A stretch of DNA of 64,000 bases from Nostoc sp. FACHB-110 (GTDB taxonomy: Bacteria > Cyanobacteriota > Cyanobacteriia > Cyanobacteriales > Nostocaceae): positions 1-64,000 of the forward strand of contig NZ_JACJRU010000033.1 of assembly GCF_014697425.1 (NCBI RefSeq), in the 5' to 3' direction. The notes beneath the pieces were generated by a model, which was given only the letters and a program-made list of their open reading frames with translations, searched no databases and was not told the origin of the DNA. The position numbers were made by a program, and so were the translations under genes. Shown piece by piece: positions 1 through 8,555 of this stretch. Numbering within the stretch: position 1 is the stretch's first letter; each line of letters begins with the position of its first letter.

Positions 1-99
1 ATCCAAGAAATCTTTGACCAACTCACATTTGAGCAGGTAATTTCTGTGTCTTCTTATAACTTTATCCTGGAAGCTCTATTCTATGCAGCTTCATATTAA
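1..99 (+). CDS. 3' end of an unidentified gene
   Basis: An open frame enters from the left edge and stops at TAA (97-99), giving 32 residues that begin IQEIFDQLTFEQVIS and end LEALFYAASY. The composition (amphipathic, with charged residues early) is protein-like, but too little is present to name a family. It could also be a chance open frame. About 150 bp separate it from the next gene on the same strand. Confidence 0.4.
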   Translation: MQEIFDQLTFEQVISVSSYNFILEALFYAASY

Positions 100-249
100 A
101 TTGGTATTAGTCAGATGGTTACATATTGAGACATAAATACTCACTTTGTCAGTTTGTCGATTTACGCTAAGTTTGGTAAATAAAAGAAATAGCCTACTGA
201 GAAGTAGACTCAATTGATAGCTTTTATCCCACACTTGATTTAAAGCATT

Positions 250-513
250 GTGAGTACAAAACGTTTGCCAGAAACTACTGCCCATGTCAGAATCACCCGC
301 CAATCTTGGCAACATGGCTTTCTTGAAGGTGAAGTCAGTGCGGGTGACTTTGAGTGGCATTTCCAATGGCATTTTCGCCGTGGAGAACTTTCTGTTAAGC
401 CTTCCCAAGGTCGGGCGTTAATTAAAGAACCACTAGGTCGGTTTTTAGAAAAACAAGATTATCAGCTCGAACCTGGAGGCGATTATGCTTTTACTATTCG
501 AGCAGAGTTATAG
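250..513 (+). CDS. DUF3146 family small protein
   Basis: An 87-residue protein starting with GTG. The repeated phrase FEWHFQWHFRRGELSV (residues 34-49) and the ending PGGDYAFTIRAEL match what I recall of DUF3146, a small cyanobacterium-restricted family of unknown function. There is no signal peptide or membrane segment, so it is probably cytoplasmic. It lies tail to tail with the YqgF-like gene, about 60 bp away. No clear Shine-Dalgarno precedes the GTG; the family N-terminus (STKRLPET) supports this start. Confidence 0.75.
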   Translation: MSTKRLPETTAHVRITRQSWQHGFLEGEVSAGDFEWHFQWHFRRGELSVKPSQGRALIKEPLGRFLEKQDYQLEPGGDYAFTIRAEL

Positions 514-573
514 TCATCCTCATAAACTTGAATGAGTAAGCAAAGGCAAATACGCGTCCAAGATGGCTGAAGA

Positions 574-1020
574 TTAACTATTAACAGATTCTGTCAGACG
601 ATTTAAATATCTTTCAATTAATAAAATTGCCACAATATCATCAATTGGCCTTGGTGGTTGACGCATTCCTTTTGGTAATAGTTTAGTCAGTCCTTGGGGC
701 GGATACATCTGCCAGTAGCGATCGCGTGCTTCTAATGTGGAATATCGCTCATCTACTAACATGATATTTAATGGTTGTAATAATTCTGCCTGTAATTGTT
801 GTTTCCATCGCTTGGCTGTAGTTTGATTACCCATCACCAGTAAAGAAACAGGGAATCTTTGTCTTAATTTATTGATAGTAGCGATCGCATCTAAAGATGG
901 CACAACCTGATGAAAATACAATTGCCGATCCAATCCCATGATTGCTAGACCGCACTTATCTTTACCAGGATCAAAGCCCAAAATAACTGGTTGAGTTGGC
1001 GATAATTCATTGAAATTCAT
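574..1020 (-). CDS. YqgF/RuvC-like RNase H-fold nuclease
   Basis: A 148-residue protein with the layout of the YqgF (RuvX) branch of the RNase H fold. The first acidic residue is in GFDPGKDKCG (D17), a second acidic cluster with the diagnostic ERYST motif is at 90-95, and a C-terminal acidic pair is at D127-D128. YqgF proteins process the 5' end of pre-16S rRNA; RuvC-like relatives resolve Holliday junctions. This copy differs from canonical YqgF enough that cyanobacteria probably have another one, so the substrate is uncertain. It starts 49 bp after the DUF3084 gene on the same strand and may share its transcript. Confidence 0.7.
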   Translation of the reverse strand: MNFNELSPTQPVILGFDPGKDKCGLAIMGLDRQLYFHQVVPSLDAIATINKLRQRFPVSLLVMGNQTTAKRWKQQLQAELLQPLNIMLVDERYSTLEARDRYWQMYPPQGLTKLLPKGMRQPPRPIDDIVAILLIERYLNRLTESVNS

Positions 1021-1068
1021 CTTAAAATTTGCCCCGTTCCCTCTTAGTGCTGACCTAGTAGGAAAATT

Positions 1069-2559
1069 TTACGTACTGAAAATAACTTTGCCGTTCTGCA
1101 CGGCTATTAGCTTCACTCGCAAAGGCCCGGCTGTATAGGTGTCTTCTGCGGCTACAGCTTTGACATCTAAAGGTTCTTGCGATTGTCCCAACTGAGTGAT
1201 GAAGCGGAGAAAAGTACCGTCGATTTGCACACTTTCCACAATCCCCGCATTCCGCGCCCGAAATTGCGAAGCCGATATGAGCAAATCTAGTCTTTGCCGC
1301 AATTGATAAGAGGTCATAGTTTTGGGGTCTGCGCTTGTGGTCGCTAGGACTTCACCTGCTGAAAAAACTAAAATATTCCGAGCGGCATCTGCAAAAAATT
1401 CTATCTGTTTTTCGCCTCTCACGTAATTTCCCGCCGAGAAAATTCGCACTACATATTCTCGACCATCACTTATCTGTTTAATTAACTGCTCAATTCTTTC
1501 TGCGGTGACGCGTAGTATTTGCGTATTTTGTGGTGTAACACCAGGTTCAGTTAATTGAAAGAGGGCATTTTGGTTAGCATCACCCAAAAGTTGCAATACT
1601 GCTTGGCGGGCCGCCGATGCTTGATTGACTTGAATTACCGCACCCGCTAAGACCTGACCGCGTACCACAGCCAGTTTACCTAAGCGCAAATCTTGATAAG
1701 ACTGATAGTACTTTTCTAGCCTGGCAACTTCTTGTTCTAAATAATCTTGTTGTTTTTCTAATTCTTTCAACCGCGATTCGCGTGTGGCAATCACTTGTTC
1801 GCGTGCGGCAATTTCGACGTTACGATTTTGGATGAGTTTATCTAGTTCGGCAATTTTGCGATCGCGTTGTTCAATAATTTCTTGGCGGTTAGCCAGTTCT
1901 CGATCTCGTGTAGCAATGGCTGTTTTGGCTTCATCAATTGCCTTTCTGGCTTCGGCGTAAAGTCTGCGCCTTTCTGCTTCTAGTTGCTTAACAGCTGTTT
2001 GCAATGCCTGTCTTTGGTTATAGACGCTTTGGAGTTCCGATCTCGCTTGTTGATACTGCGTTGCGACTTGATTTAACCGCCCTTGAGTACGTTGTAGTTG
2101 TGCTTGCGTTTGAGCTTGACGGCTAATGGTTAAATTTAATTGCGCTTGAGTTTGTCGTTGTTTAGCGTTAGCCGCTTGCAAAGATTTATTAATTGCCTGT
2201 AAATCTTGCTGGGCTTTCGTTTGCTCTTTGCGAGCTTGATTTAACTCTGTTTCTACTTGACTTTTTTGCGTTTCTGCCGTTTTAAGTTGTTCTCGTTTGT
2301 TTCTCAGGTCTTTTTGAATATCTTCTAACTCAAATACGCCTTTTCGCAAACCTTCATCAGCAGCAAACAAAATTCCTAAAGTTGATGCGGAAATCAACCC
2401 ACCTGTGAAGATAGTGACTAGTACAGCTGTATTTTTAGGACGCAGCTTAAACAATGAGAGGCGTGCTTTGCCAACCCGTGTGCCGATGCGATCGCCCACA
2501 GTGGCAATTACGCCTCCCAAAATTAAAATTGCTGCGATGAGGATGTACCCGGTGGTCAT
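1069..2559 (-). CDS. DUF3084 membrane-anchored coiled-coil protein
   Basis: A 496-residue protein. Two membrane segments at about 5-22 and 45-66 are followed by a long Gln/Arg/Lys/Glu-rich coiled coil (about 75-285), then a globular C-terminal half of about 200 residues. This is the DUF3084 layout, common in cyanobacteria and of unknown function. The N-terminal hairpin would anchor the protein in the cytoplasmic membrane, with the coiled coil acting as a spacer or oligomerisation stalk. It lies 170 bp downstream of ntcA on the same strand and just upstream of the YqgF-like gene, so these three may be read together. Nothing in the sequence shows a nitrogen-related role. Confidence 0.8.
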   Translation of the reverse strand: MTTGYILIAAILILGGVIATVGDRIGTRVGKARLSLFKLRPKNTAVLVTIFTGGLISASTLGILFAADEGLRKGVFELEDIQKDLRNKREQLKTAETQKSQVETELNQARKEQTKAQQDLQAINKSLQAANAKQRQTQAQLNLTISRQAQTQAQLQRTQGRLNQVATQYQQARSELQSVYNQRQALQTAVKQLEAERRRLYAEARKAIDEAKTAIATRDRELANRQEIIEQRDRKIAELDKLIQNRNVEIAAREQVIATRESRLKELEKQQDYLEQEVARLEKYYQSYQDLRLGKLAVVRGQVLAGAVIQVNQASAARQAVLQLLGDANQNALFQLTEPGVTPQNTQILRVTAERIEQLIKQISDGREYVVRIFSAGNYVRGEKQIEFFADAARNILVFSAGEVLATTSADPKTMTSYQLRQRLDLLISASQFRARNAGIVESVQIDGTFLRFITQLGQSQEPLDVKAVAAEDTYTAGPLRVKLIAVQNGKVIFST

Positions 2560-2728
2560 CTTCAGCTACCGAAATGGTTCCAGATACAGCCTACTACTTT
2601 CGACCATTGTCTGTGGAGGATGGGTAATTGGCAAAAGTGGAGATTAATCAATTGATGAATTACCTCCAGTTATAGGTGTTATCTGTAAAAACATCATAAT
2701 TTGCCAACTCCATGACCTCCAATTGCTT

Positions 2729-3400
2729 TTAAGTAAACTGTCTACTTAAGCTAACAGGTTTATGCACAGTTATCTTCTTCTTGTGAATAGAAATCATTTT
2801 CTTTTCACGTAAATCACCAAGTAATCTAGTCACAGTCACGCGAGTAGAACCAATTGCCTCGGCGATCGCCTGATGAGATAGCTTGAGATCAATTGTGATG
2901 CCATCTGCACAAGGAACACCAAAATCACGACAAAGAATTAATAAAAAACTCACCAATCTTGAACCCATATCTCGGTGAGCTAGAGTTTCAATCATCATTT
3001 CTGTCTGCAAAATCCGCGAAGATAGACCCCGCAGCATCAACATTGATAACTCTGGATTTTCCTTGAGTGCTTGCTCTACTTGTTCAATCGGGGCTGACAG
3101 CAATTCTACAGGGGTAAATGCAACAGCGTGGTAAAACCTATCCGACTTATTTCCCGTCAGCAAAGACAAAACACCAAAAACACTATTTTCCCGCAATAGT
3201 GCGACCGTTATTTCTTCTCCTGCTTCGTACACTCTAGAAAGTTTTACAGCACCCTTCAAAAGAAAGTAAACTCGTTCAGCAGGATCGCCAGGAAAAAAGA
3301 TCGTTTTATTGCGTTCAAACGTTTCCACAACAGGCGGAAACGCGCCAGTTGCCATCTGACGAAAAACATTTGCTAGGGCTTTATCTTGTGTCACGATCAT
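2729..3400 (-). CDS. ntcA: Global nitrogen regulator NtcA
   Basis: A 223-residue CRP/FNR-family activator that is near-identical, from memory, to Anabaena NtcA. It has an N-terminal cyclic-nucleotide-type beta-barrel (FERNKTIFFPGDPAERVYFL), a long dimer helix around MMIETLAHRDMGSRLVSFLL and a C-terminal helix-turn-helix at about 174-194 (LSHQAIAEAIGSTRVTVTRL). NtcA senses 2-oxoglutarate and activates nitrogen-assimilation and heterocyst genes at GTA-N8-TAC sites. I chose the ATG at 3400 (MIVTQDKALANVF), which is the family start and follows a strong GGGAAGGGAG; an in-frame ATG 18 bp upstream would add MGRGRE. A perfect GTA-N8-TAC lies about 90 bp upstream, indicating autoregulation. The gene is divergent from fabI. 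Confidence 0.98.
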   Translation of the reverse strand: MIVTQDKALANVFRQMATGAFPPVVETFERNKTIFFPGDPAERVYFLLKGAVKLSRVYEAGEEITVALLRENSVFGVLSLLTGNKSDRFYHAVAFTPVELLSAPIEQVEQALKENPELSMLMLRGLSSRILQTEMMIETLAHRDMGSRLVSFLLILCRDFGVPCADGITIDLKLSHQAIAEAIGSTRVTVTRLLGDLREKKMISIHKKKITVHKPVSLSRQFT

Positions 3401-3490
3401 CTCCCTTCCCCTACCCAATGCCGGAAAAACAAAGAAACTGATTACCTAAGAATACACCTGAAAAATCAATAAATCACCGTCAACCTTTCT

Positions 3491-3504
3491 GTACTTTCCT
3501 ATAC
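3491..3504 (-). promoter_or_regulatory. NtcA binding site upstream of ntcA
   Basis: The 14-mer GTACTTTCCTATAC is an exact GTA-N8-TAC palindrome, about 91 bp before the ntcA start codon. Class II NtcA promoters have this box centred near -41. Reading toward ntcA, TTTATT lies 17 nt after the box, shorter than the usual ~22 nt, so the -10 hexamer is not certain. A second, imperfect site (GTTGTTATAAGTAC, 5 of 6 key bases) is at 3571-3584. Autoregulation of ntcA is established in Anabaena; use of this site here is inferred. Confidence 0.75.
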
Positions 3505-3757
3505 TCAAATACTCAACTCCAGCATTATTTGTTCATAATGATACATAATCTTTAGCCTTTTTAGCTAGTAGTTGTTATAAGTACTTACAAACTCCTAGAC
3601 ATCAGGTTTTTTGCCAAAAAATTTACGATATCTTGAGAATAACTTCAGGAATCACAGACAATTTTTTTAAATAGCAAACACATCTCATAAATATTATTTT
3701 TACAAATCCTGTACCAAATAAAGAAAAACAGGCCTCAGATTCTAGTATCCTCCTAAG

Positions 3758-3904
3758 AGGATGTCTCAAAAGTCCCTGATAATACACTAAGCAGTTAAAG
3801 TATCTTATAATTCCCCTAGAAAATTTAGACTTTCAGGCTGGAATCATCTCCGGTAAAAGGGATCGAAGAAAGTAAGAAAATATTTGATACTGCTCAGACA
3901 TCCT
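3758..3904. repeat. 147-bp segment with inverted ends, possible MITE
   Basis: AGGATGTCTCAAAAG at 3758 and its partial reverse complement ending AGACATCCT at 3904 bound 147 bp in the ntcA-fabI spacer. Nine terminal bases match exactly. No target-site duplication is evident. The ends resemble insertion-sequence termini, so this may be a small non-autonomous element or its relic. The rest of the 3401-3933 spacer holds the NtcA sites and presumably the fabI promoter; TATAAT at 3806-3811 inside the segment is a candidate -10 with a poor -35. Confidence 0.35.
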
Positions 3905-3933
3905 GATCACGATCGCTCTCGTTAACAATTTGT

Positions 3934-4710
3934 ATGCTGAATCTGACTGGAAAAAACGCCCTTGTTACAGGTATTGCCAATAATCGCTCCATTGCTTGGG
4001 GTATTGCTCAACAATTGCACGCGGCTGGAGCTAATTTAGGTATTACTTACTTAAGCGATGAACGCGGCAAGATGGAAAAGAAAGTTGCGGAATTGGTAGA
4101 ACCTCTCAACCCCAGCTTATTTGTTCCTTGTAATGTGCAGAACGACGAACAGATTCACTCTACCTTTGAAACAGTTCGTGACAAGTGGGGCAAGCTAGAT
4201 ATCCTCATTCACTGTTTGGCATTTGCCAATAAAGATGATTTAAGCGGCGATTTTAGTAATACTTCCCGTTCTGGTTTTAATACAGCTTTAGAAATTAGTA
4301 CCTATTCGTTAGTACAGTTAAGCGGTGCAGCTAAACCTTTAATGACAGAGGGTGGTAGCATTGTTACCCTGTCATATCTTGGCGGTGTTAGAGCAATTCC
4401 TAATTACAACGTGATGGGAGTTGCCAAAGCAGGCTTAGAAGCTAGTGTGCGTTATTTAGCAGCAGAACTAGGGCCAAACAATATTCGCGTTAATGCCATC
4501 TCCGCCGGGCCAATTCGCACTTTGGCATCTTCCGCAGTCGGCGGCATTTTAGATATGATTCATCATGTGGAACAAGTAGCACCCCTGCGTCGCACAGTAA
4601 CTCAACAAGAAGTAGGTAATACGGCGGCTTTCTTGTGCAGTGATTTAGCTAGCGGTATTACCGGGCAAGTTCTGTACGTGGATGCAGGATATGAAATTAT
4701 GGGAATGTAA
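3934..4710 (+). CDS. fabI: Enoyl-[acyl-carrier-protein] reductase (NADH) FabI
   Basis: A 258-residue short-chain dehydrogenase-fold enzyme that reduces the trans-2-enoyl-ACP double bond in the last step of each type II fatty-acid elongation cycle. The divergent FabI nucleotide motif TGIANNRSIAWGIA is at 12-25. The catalytic Tyr158 and Lys165 lie in YNVMGVAK, with the FabI-specific second tyrosine in SYLGG (Tyr148). The length is normal for the family. It is transcribed away from ntcA and is followed 80 bp later by hisB, with an STRR hairpin between. The other fatty-acid genes of this window (plsX-fabH-fabD) lie about 45 kb away. Confidence 0.96.
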   Translation: MLNLTGKNALVTGIANNRSIAWGIAQQLHAAGANLGITYLSDERGKMEKKVAELVEPLNPSLFVPCNVQNDEQIHSTFETVRDKWGKLDILIHCLAFANKDDLSGDFSNTSRSGFNTALEISTYSLVQLSGAAKPLMTEGGSIVTLSYLGGVRAIPNYNVMGVAKAGLEASVRYLAAELGPNNIRVNAISAGPIRTLASSAVGGILDMIHHVEQVAPLRRTVTQQEVGNTAAFLCSDLASGITGQVLYVDAGYEIMGM

Positions 4711-4715
4711 TCAAA

Positions 4716-4761
4716 AGTATGAAGTGTGAAGTATGAAGTATGAAACTTTAGACTTCATACT
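4716..4761. repeat. STRR heptamer hairpin between fabI and hisB
   Basis: Heptamers of the form GAAGTAT/GAAGTGT run in direct order (4716-4744) and then inverted (ACTTCATACT, 4752-4761), giving a 10-bp stem AGTATGAAGT/ACTTCATACT. This is one of several such units in the window and may attenuate read-through from fabI. Confidence 0.7.
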
Positions 4762-4790
4762 CCCCGCTCCCTACTCCGTTATTAACAACT

Positions 4791-5441
4791 ATGCAAATTA
4801 GCGATACTTCTAGCAAAGATTCTCTTCTGCACCAAGTTTCATCAATTACCACCGCGCGTATTGCTTCTGTTCATCGCGTGACTGGCGAAACCGATGTGCA
4901 AGTAACTATCAACTTAGATGGCACAGGTAAATGCACTGCGGCAACTGGTGTACCATTTTTAGATCATATGCTGCATCAAATTTCTTCCCACGGTTTGATT
5001 GATTTAGATATCAAAGCTAAGGGTGACTGGGAAATTGATGACCATCACACTAATGAAGATGTCGGCATTACTTTAGGTCAAGCTTTGCATAAAGCTTTAG
5101 GTGATAGAAAAGGTATTGTCCGGTTTGGTAACTTTTTAGCACCATTAGATGAAGCTTTAGTGCAGGTAGCGTTAGATTTTTCTGGCAGACCTCACCTGAG
5201 TTACGGTTTAGAAATTCCGACCCAGCGCGTCGGAACCTATGACACCCAACTAGTGCGGGAATTTTTTGTGGCATTAGTGAATCATAGCCAAATGACACTG
5301 CACATTCGCCAATTAGATGGCATAAATTCCCATCACATCATTGAAGCGACATTTAAGGCGTTTGCCAGAGCAGTGCGAATGGCGATTGAAGTTGATCCGC
5401 GTCGTGCTGGGACAATTCCTAGTTCTAAAGGTGTTTTATAA
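4791..5441 (+). CDS. hisB: Imidazoleglycerol-phosphate dehydratase
   Basis: A 216-residue enzyme of histidine synthesis converting imidazole glycerol phosphate to imidazole acetol phosphate, with two bound Mn ions. The two half-domains each show the metal motif: PFLDHMLHQISSHG with DDHHTNED (His59, His85, His86, Glu89), and later HSQMTLHI with SHHIIEATFKAFARA. About 20 extra N-terminal residues precede the core (ARIASVHRVTGETDV), so a later start is possible, but no better start codon is visible. It is the monofunctional form, without the phosphatase domain of E. coli HisB. A terminator hairpin follows. Confidence 0.95.
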   Translation: MQISDTSSKDSLLHQVSSITTARIASVHRVTGETDVQVTINLDGTGKCTAATGVPFLDHMLHQISSHGLIDLDIKAKGDWEIDDHHTNEDVGITLGQALHKALGDRKGIVRFGNFLAPLDEALVQVALDFSGRPHLSYGLEIPTQRVGTYDTQLVREFFVALVNHSQMTLHIRQLDGINSHHIIEATFKAFARAVRMAIEVDPRRAGTIPSSKGVL

Positions 5442-5546
5442 ATTCGTCATTAGTCATTAGTTATTGGTCATTTATTTTATAGATAACTAATGACCTTCTA
5501 TATATAGCAATCATAGTTGATTTATGAAAATTGAGATTCCCAGATA

Positions 5547-5577
5547 CCCGACTTCTTTAAGCAGTCGGGGATTTTAT
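5547..5577 (+). terminator. Rho-independent terminator after hisB
   Basis: Stem CCCGACT (5547-5553) pairs with AGTCGGG (5563-5569), followed by GATTTTATT. It belongs to the CCCCGA-type hairpins that recur after several genes in this window. Confidence 0.75.
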
Positions 5578-5634
5578 TGTTCACCATTGACTTAAAGTTG
5601 CGGTTATAACTTTGGTAGTCTTGTTCAAACTAAT

Positions 5635-6615
5635 ATGAAGTCTATTATAGATAACCAAGAATCTCAACCGCATCCTATTGATAATCCGTCTGTTGTTGCA
5701 ACTTTTGATTTACGAAAAGTCTATCGCAGTGGTTTTTGGCTCAATCAAAAAGTCGTATCTCTTAAAGGCTGTTCTTTAACAGTTTATCGGGGGGAAACTT
5801 TTGGGTTATTAGGGCCAAATGGTGCAGGTAAAACTACTTTATTAAAACTGTTGCTAGGAATTATCCGCCCGACTGCAGGGCGGGGTTTATTATTGGGTCA
5901 GCCATTGGGCGATCGCCAAATTAAACAACGCATCGGCTATCTGCCAGAAAACCCCTATTTATACGATTATTTGACTGGGTGGGAATTTTTAGAGTTAGCG
6001 GCGGGAATTTTCCAAATCCCGAGGAATGTACAGCGCGATCGCATTCCCCAACTGTTGGAATTAGTGGGTCTACCTTTAGCTGATGCGCGTAAAAAACAAA
6101 TGCGTCGCTATTCTAAAGGGATGTTACAGCGTGTTGGTATGGCGCAAGCCTTAATTAACGACCCAGAGGTGATTTTCCTTGATGAGCCTATGTCTGGTCT
6201 TGACCCACTCGGACGCTATCAAATGCGCGAAATTATTTTGGGACTCAAAGCCGCAGGTAAAACAATTTTCTTTAATAGCCACATTTTAAGTGAGGTAGAG
6301 CAAATTTGCGATCGCATTGCTATCCTCTCTAAAGGGGAACTAATTTGTGCGGGTTCTCTTCAGGAATTGTTAGGTAGTAGTAATACTTACCACATCAAAG
6401 GTAGAGGCGGCGATCGCCAAGTTTTGCAAAAATGGCTTGCTAATCTTGCATTTAGCCATGATGGTTCTTGGCAAGGAACGCTACAAGAAGATTATTATGA
6501 TTTTCTTGATAGTCTGCGCTTAATGTCAGGTCAAATTATTTCTCTGGATTTATCGCGTTACTCCTTAGAAGACTTTTTTATTGCCCAACTAGAACAACAA
6601 AAACATAACAGTTAA
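5635..6615 (+). CDS. ABC transporter ATP-binding protein (ABC-2/NatA-like)
   Basis: A 326-residue nucleotide-binding subunit. Walker A GPNGAGKTT is at 60-68, the signature is in the form YSKGMLQR (159-166), Walker B is VIFLDEP (179-185) and the switch histidine is H216 in NSHIL. The signature variant and the C-terminal 90-residue extension fit the family that drives ABC-2 export (lipid, polysaccharide or drug). No permease gene lies next to it, so its partner is encoded elsewhere. The downstream neighbour is a polysaccharide export protein, which makes a role in envelope export plausible but unproven. A perfect hairpin terminator follows. Confidence 0.88.
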   Translation: MKSIIDNQESQPHPIDNPSVVATFDLRKVYRSGFWLNQKVVSLKGCSLTVYRGETFGLLGPNGAGKTTLLKLLLGIIRPTAGRGLLLGQPLGDRQIKQRIGYLPENPYLYDYLTGWEFLELAAGIFQIPRNVQRDRIPQLLELVGLPLADARKKQMRRYSKGMLQRVGMAQALINDPEVIFLDEPMSGLDPLGRYQMREIILGLKAAGKTIFFNSHILSEVEQICDRIAILSKGELICAGSLQELLGSSNTYHIKGRGGDRQVLQKWLANLAFSHDGSWQGTLQEDYYDFLDSLRLMSGQIISLDLSRYSLEDFFIAQLEQQKHNS

Positions 6616-6641
6616 ATAATTACTTGAAAATCAAAATTCTC

Positions 6642-6680
6642 AGATCCCCAATTGATTTAATAAGTTGGGGATCTCTTTGT
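6642..6680 (+). terminator. Perfect 10-bp stem-loop after the ABC ATPase gene
   Basis: AGATCCCCAA (6642-6651) pairs perfectly with TTGGGGATCT (6665-6674) across a 13-nt loop and is followed by CTTTGT. This is probably a terminator, though the T tract is weak. The rest of the 6616-6971 spacer is AT-rich with no other gene seen; it should hold the promoter of the export gene. Confidence 0.65.
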
Positions 6681-6971
6681 GGAAATTCACTCGGAAATTG
6701 ATCCCAGTAATTTTTCTAGATTAAATACAAATGCTAAATATACTTTTTTACTCTAGAAAATCTAGTCTCGGTAATGGTAAATTTTATGTCTACGTGTTAT
6801 TAACTTTAAATTAACTTCACTAAAAATTCAAATGTGATAAATAATTATGCTTCCGGAAAATAGTATCTTACTAAGAAAATAAAATTGTCGGGAAACGAGA
6901 TACTTAAGTATAGTCAAAATAAATGTTTAGACAGTACTTTGCCGATCGTAGTCTCAGAGTCTAAGGTAAAT

Positions 6972-8474
6972 ATGCTTAATACAGGTTTATGGAAATCCCT
7001 CACCCAGCCAATTATGGGTGTGGCTTTTTGTTCAGCTATTAATCTAGCTGTGTCGCCCGTCAGCCTAGCTCAGGGACAACCGGTAATACCAACACAACAA
7101 CCAGTATCACCAGTTAGGCCACGAGTCATACAGCAGACTCCTCCACAGGTAACACCAACATCACAACAACTAGATACTAATTACACCTTAGGCGGCGGCG
7201 ATCGCATACGCGTTAACGTATTTGAAGTACCAGAATACACCGGAGAATATCAAATTCCTCCTGGTGGCGCAGTTAATTTACCACTAATTGGCAGTGTTCC
7301 AGTTCTAGGTTTAACCACCGAACAAGCTGCTGATGAAATTGCTAGAAGATACTCCCGTTATTTAAAACGTCCTTTAATTTCTGTCAACTTATTATCACCA
7401 CGCCCCATTAATATCTTTGTCGCGGGCGAAGTTACCCGACCAGGCTCTTACACCCTCAGCTTGAGTGGCGGTGCAGGCGATAATCCTGGCGTACAATACC
7501 CAACTGTATTAGCAGCATTAACTACCGCTCAAGGCGTAACCTTAGCAGCAGATGTCACCCAAGTACAAGTACGGCGAAAAATCGGACGCAGTGGTGAGCA
7601 ACTTGTAACTCTCAACTTACAAAATGCTGTACAAACAGGTCAGGTAGGTCAAGATATTACCTTACGGGACGGTGACACTATTTTTGTACCTACAGCAACT
7701 AGCTTTGACAAAACCACCGCCAGAAATTTAGCCGCCGCTAACTTTGCCGCTAGTCCTAGCACACCTCGCACTGTGGCGATTATTGGTGAAGTCAATCGTC
7801 CTGGTTCGTATTTAGTAACAGCAGGTGGCGGTGGAGAAGGAACAGCAGCAGCCGGTGGTGGTTTACCCACAGTTACAAGAGCAATTCAAATCGCAGGCGG
7901 AATTACAGGCCAAGCTGACGTTCGTAACCTGAAACTCCGTCGCCCCACTAGAACTGGCGGCGAACAAGTGATTGATGTCAATCTCTGGCAATTACTCCAA
8001 AGTGGTGATGTCAATCAAGATATTGTTGTTCAAGACGGCGATACCATCGTCATTCCTACTGCCACTGATTTAAATACAGCAGAAGCTACCCAATTAGCTA
8101 ATACAACTTTATCGCCGAATACAATTCAAGTCGGTGTTGTCGGTGAAGTTAAACGACCAGGTGCTACAGAACTTAAACCTAATAGTTCTTTAAACCAAGC
8201 ATTACTGGCTGCTGGGGGATTTAACGATGCTAGAGCTAGCAGAGCGGCTGTAGACTTAATTCGCTTAAATCCAGATGGTTCTGTAACCAAGCGCGTTGTT
8301 AAAGTCAATTTAGCGGATGGAATTAACGAAGAGAGTAATCCTATCCTGCGGAATAACGATGTGATATTAGTCAGCCGTAACGGCGTTACCAAAACTGGAG
8401 ATTCGCTAAGTACGATCGCAACTCCCTTTGGAATTATTTTTAACTTCCTGAGATTATTTGGATTGGGAATTTAA
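6972..8474 (+). CDS. Polysaccharide export protein with SLBB domains
   Basis: A 500-residue outer-membrane polysaccharide-export (OPX, Wza-like) protein. After a signal peptide (MLNTGLWKSLTQ...VSLAQG) and a Gln/Pro-rich linker comes the export domain with LGGGDRIRVNVFEVPEY, then SLBB beta-grasp repeats recognisable by FVAGEVTRPGSY, IIGEVNRPGSY and VVGEVKRPG. OPX proteins form the channel that delivers capsule or exopolysaccharide to the surface. I chose the ATG at 6972 because it begins the signal peptide and has TAAGG just upstream; a TTG at 6885 would add 29 residues before it. No Wzc kinase or glycosyltransferase genes are adjacent. Confidence 0.9.
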   Translation: MLNTGLWKSLTQPIMGVAFCSAINLAVSPVSLAQGQPVIPTQQPVSPVRPRVIQQTPPQVTPTSQQLDTNYTLGGGDRIRVNVFEVPEYTGEYQIPPGGAVNLPLIGSVPVLGLTTEQAADEIARRYSRYLKRPLISVNLLSPRPINIFVAGEVTRPGSYTLSLSGGAGDNPGVQYPTVLAALTTAQGVTLAADVTQVQVRRKIGRSGEQLVTLNLQNAVQTGQVGQDITLRDGDTIFVPTATSFDKTTARNLAAANFAASPSTPRTVAIIGEVNRPGSYLVTAGGGGEGTAAAGGGLPTVTRAIQIAGGITGQADVRNLKLRRPTRTGGEQVIDVNLWQLLQSGDVNQDIVVQDGDTIVIPTATDLNTAEATQLANTTLSPNTIQVGVVGEVKRPGATELKPNSSLNQALLAAGGFNDARASRAAVDLIRLNPDGSVTKRVVKVNLADGINEESNPILRNNDVILVSRNGVTKTGDSLSTIATPFGIIFNFLRLFGLGI

Positions 8475-8555
8475 CTTAAGATACAGCTAAATTATTGGGG
8501 ACAATCATTATTGTTTATGCGTCCCCATAGCTGGTAATCTTTTGGTTCAAAGAAA

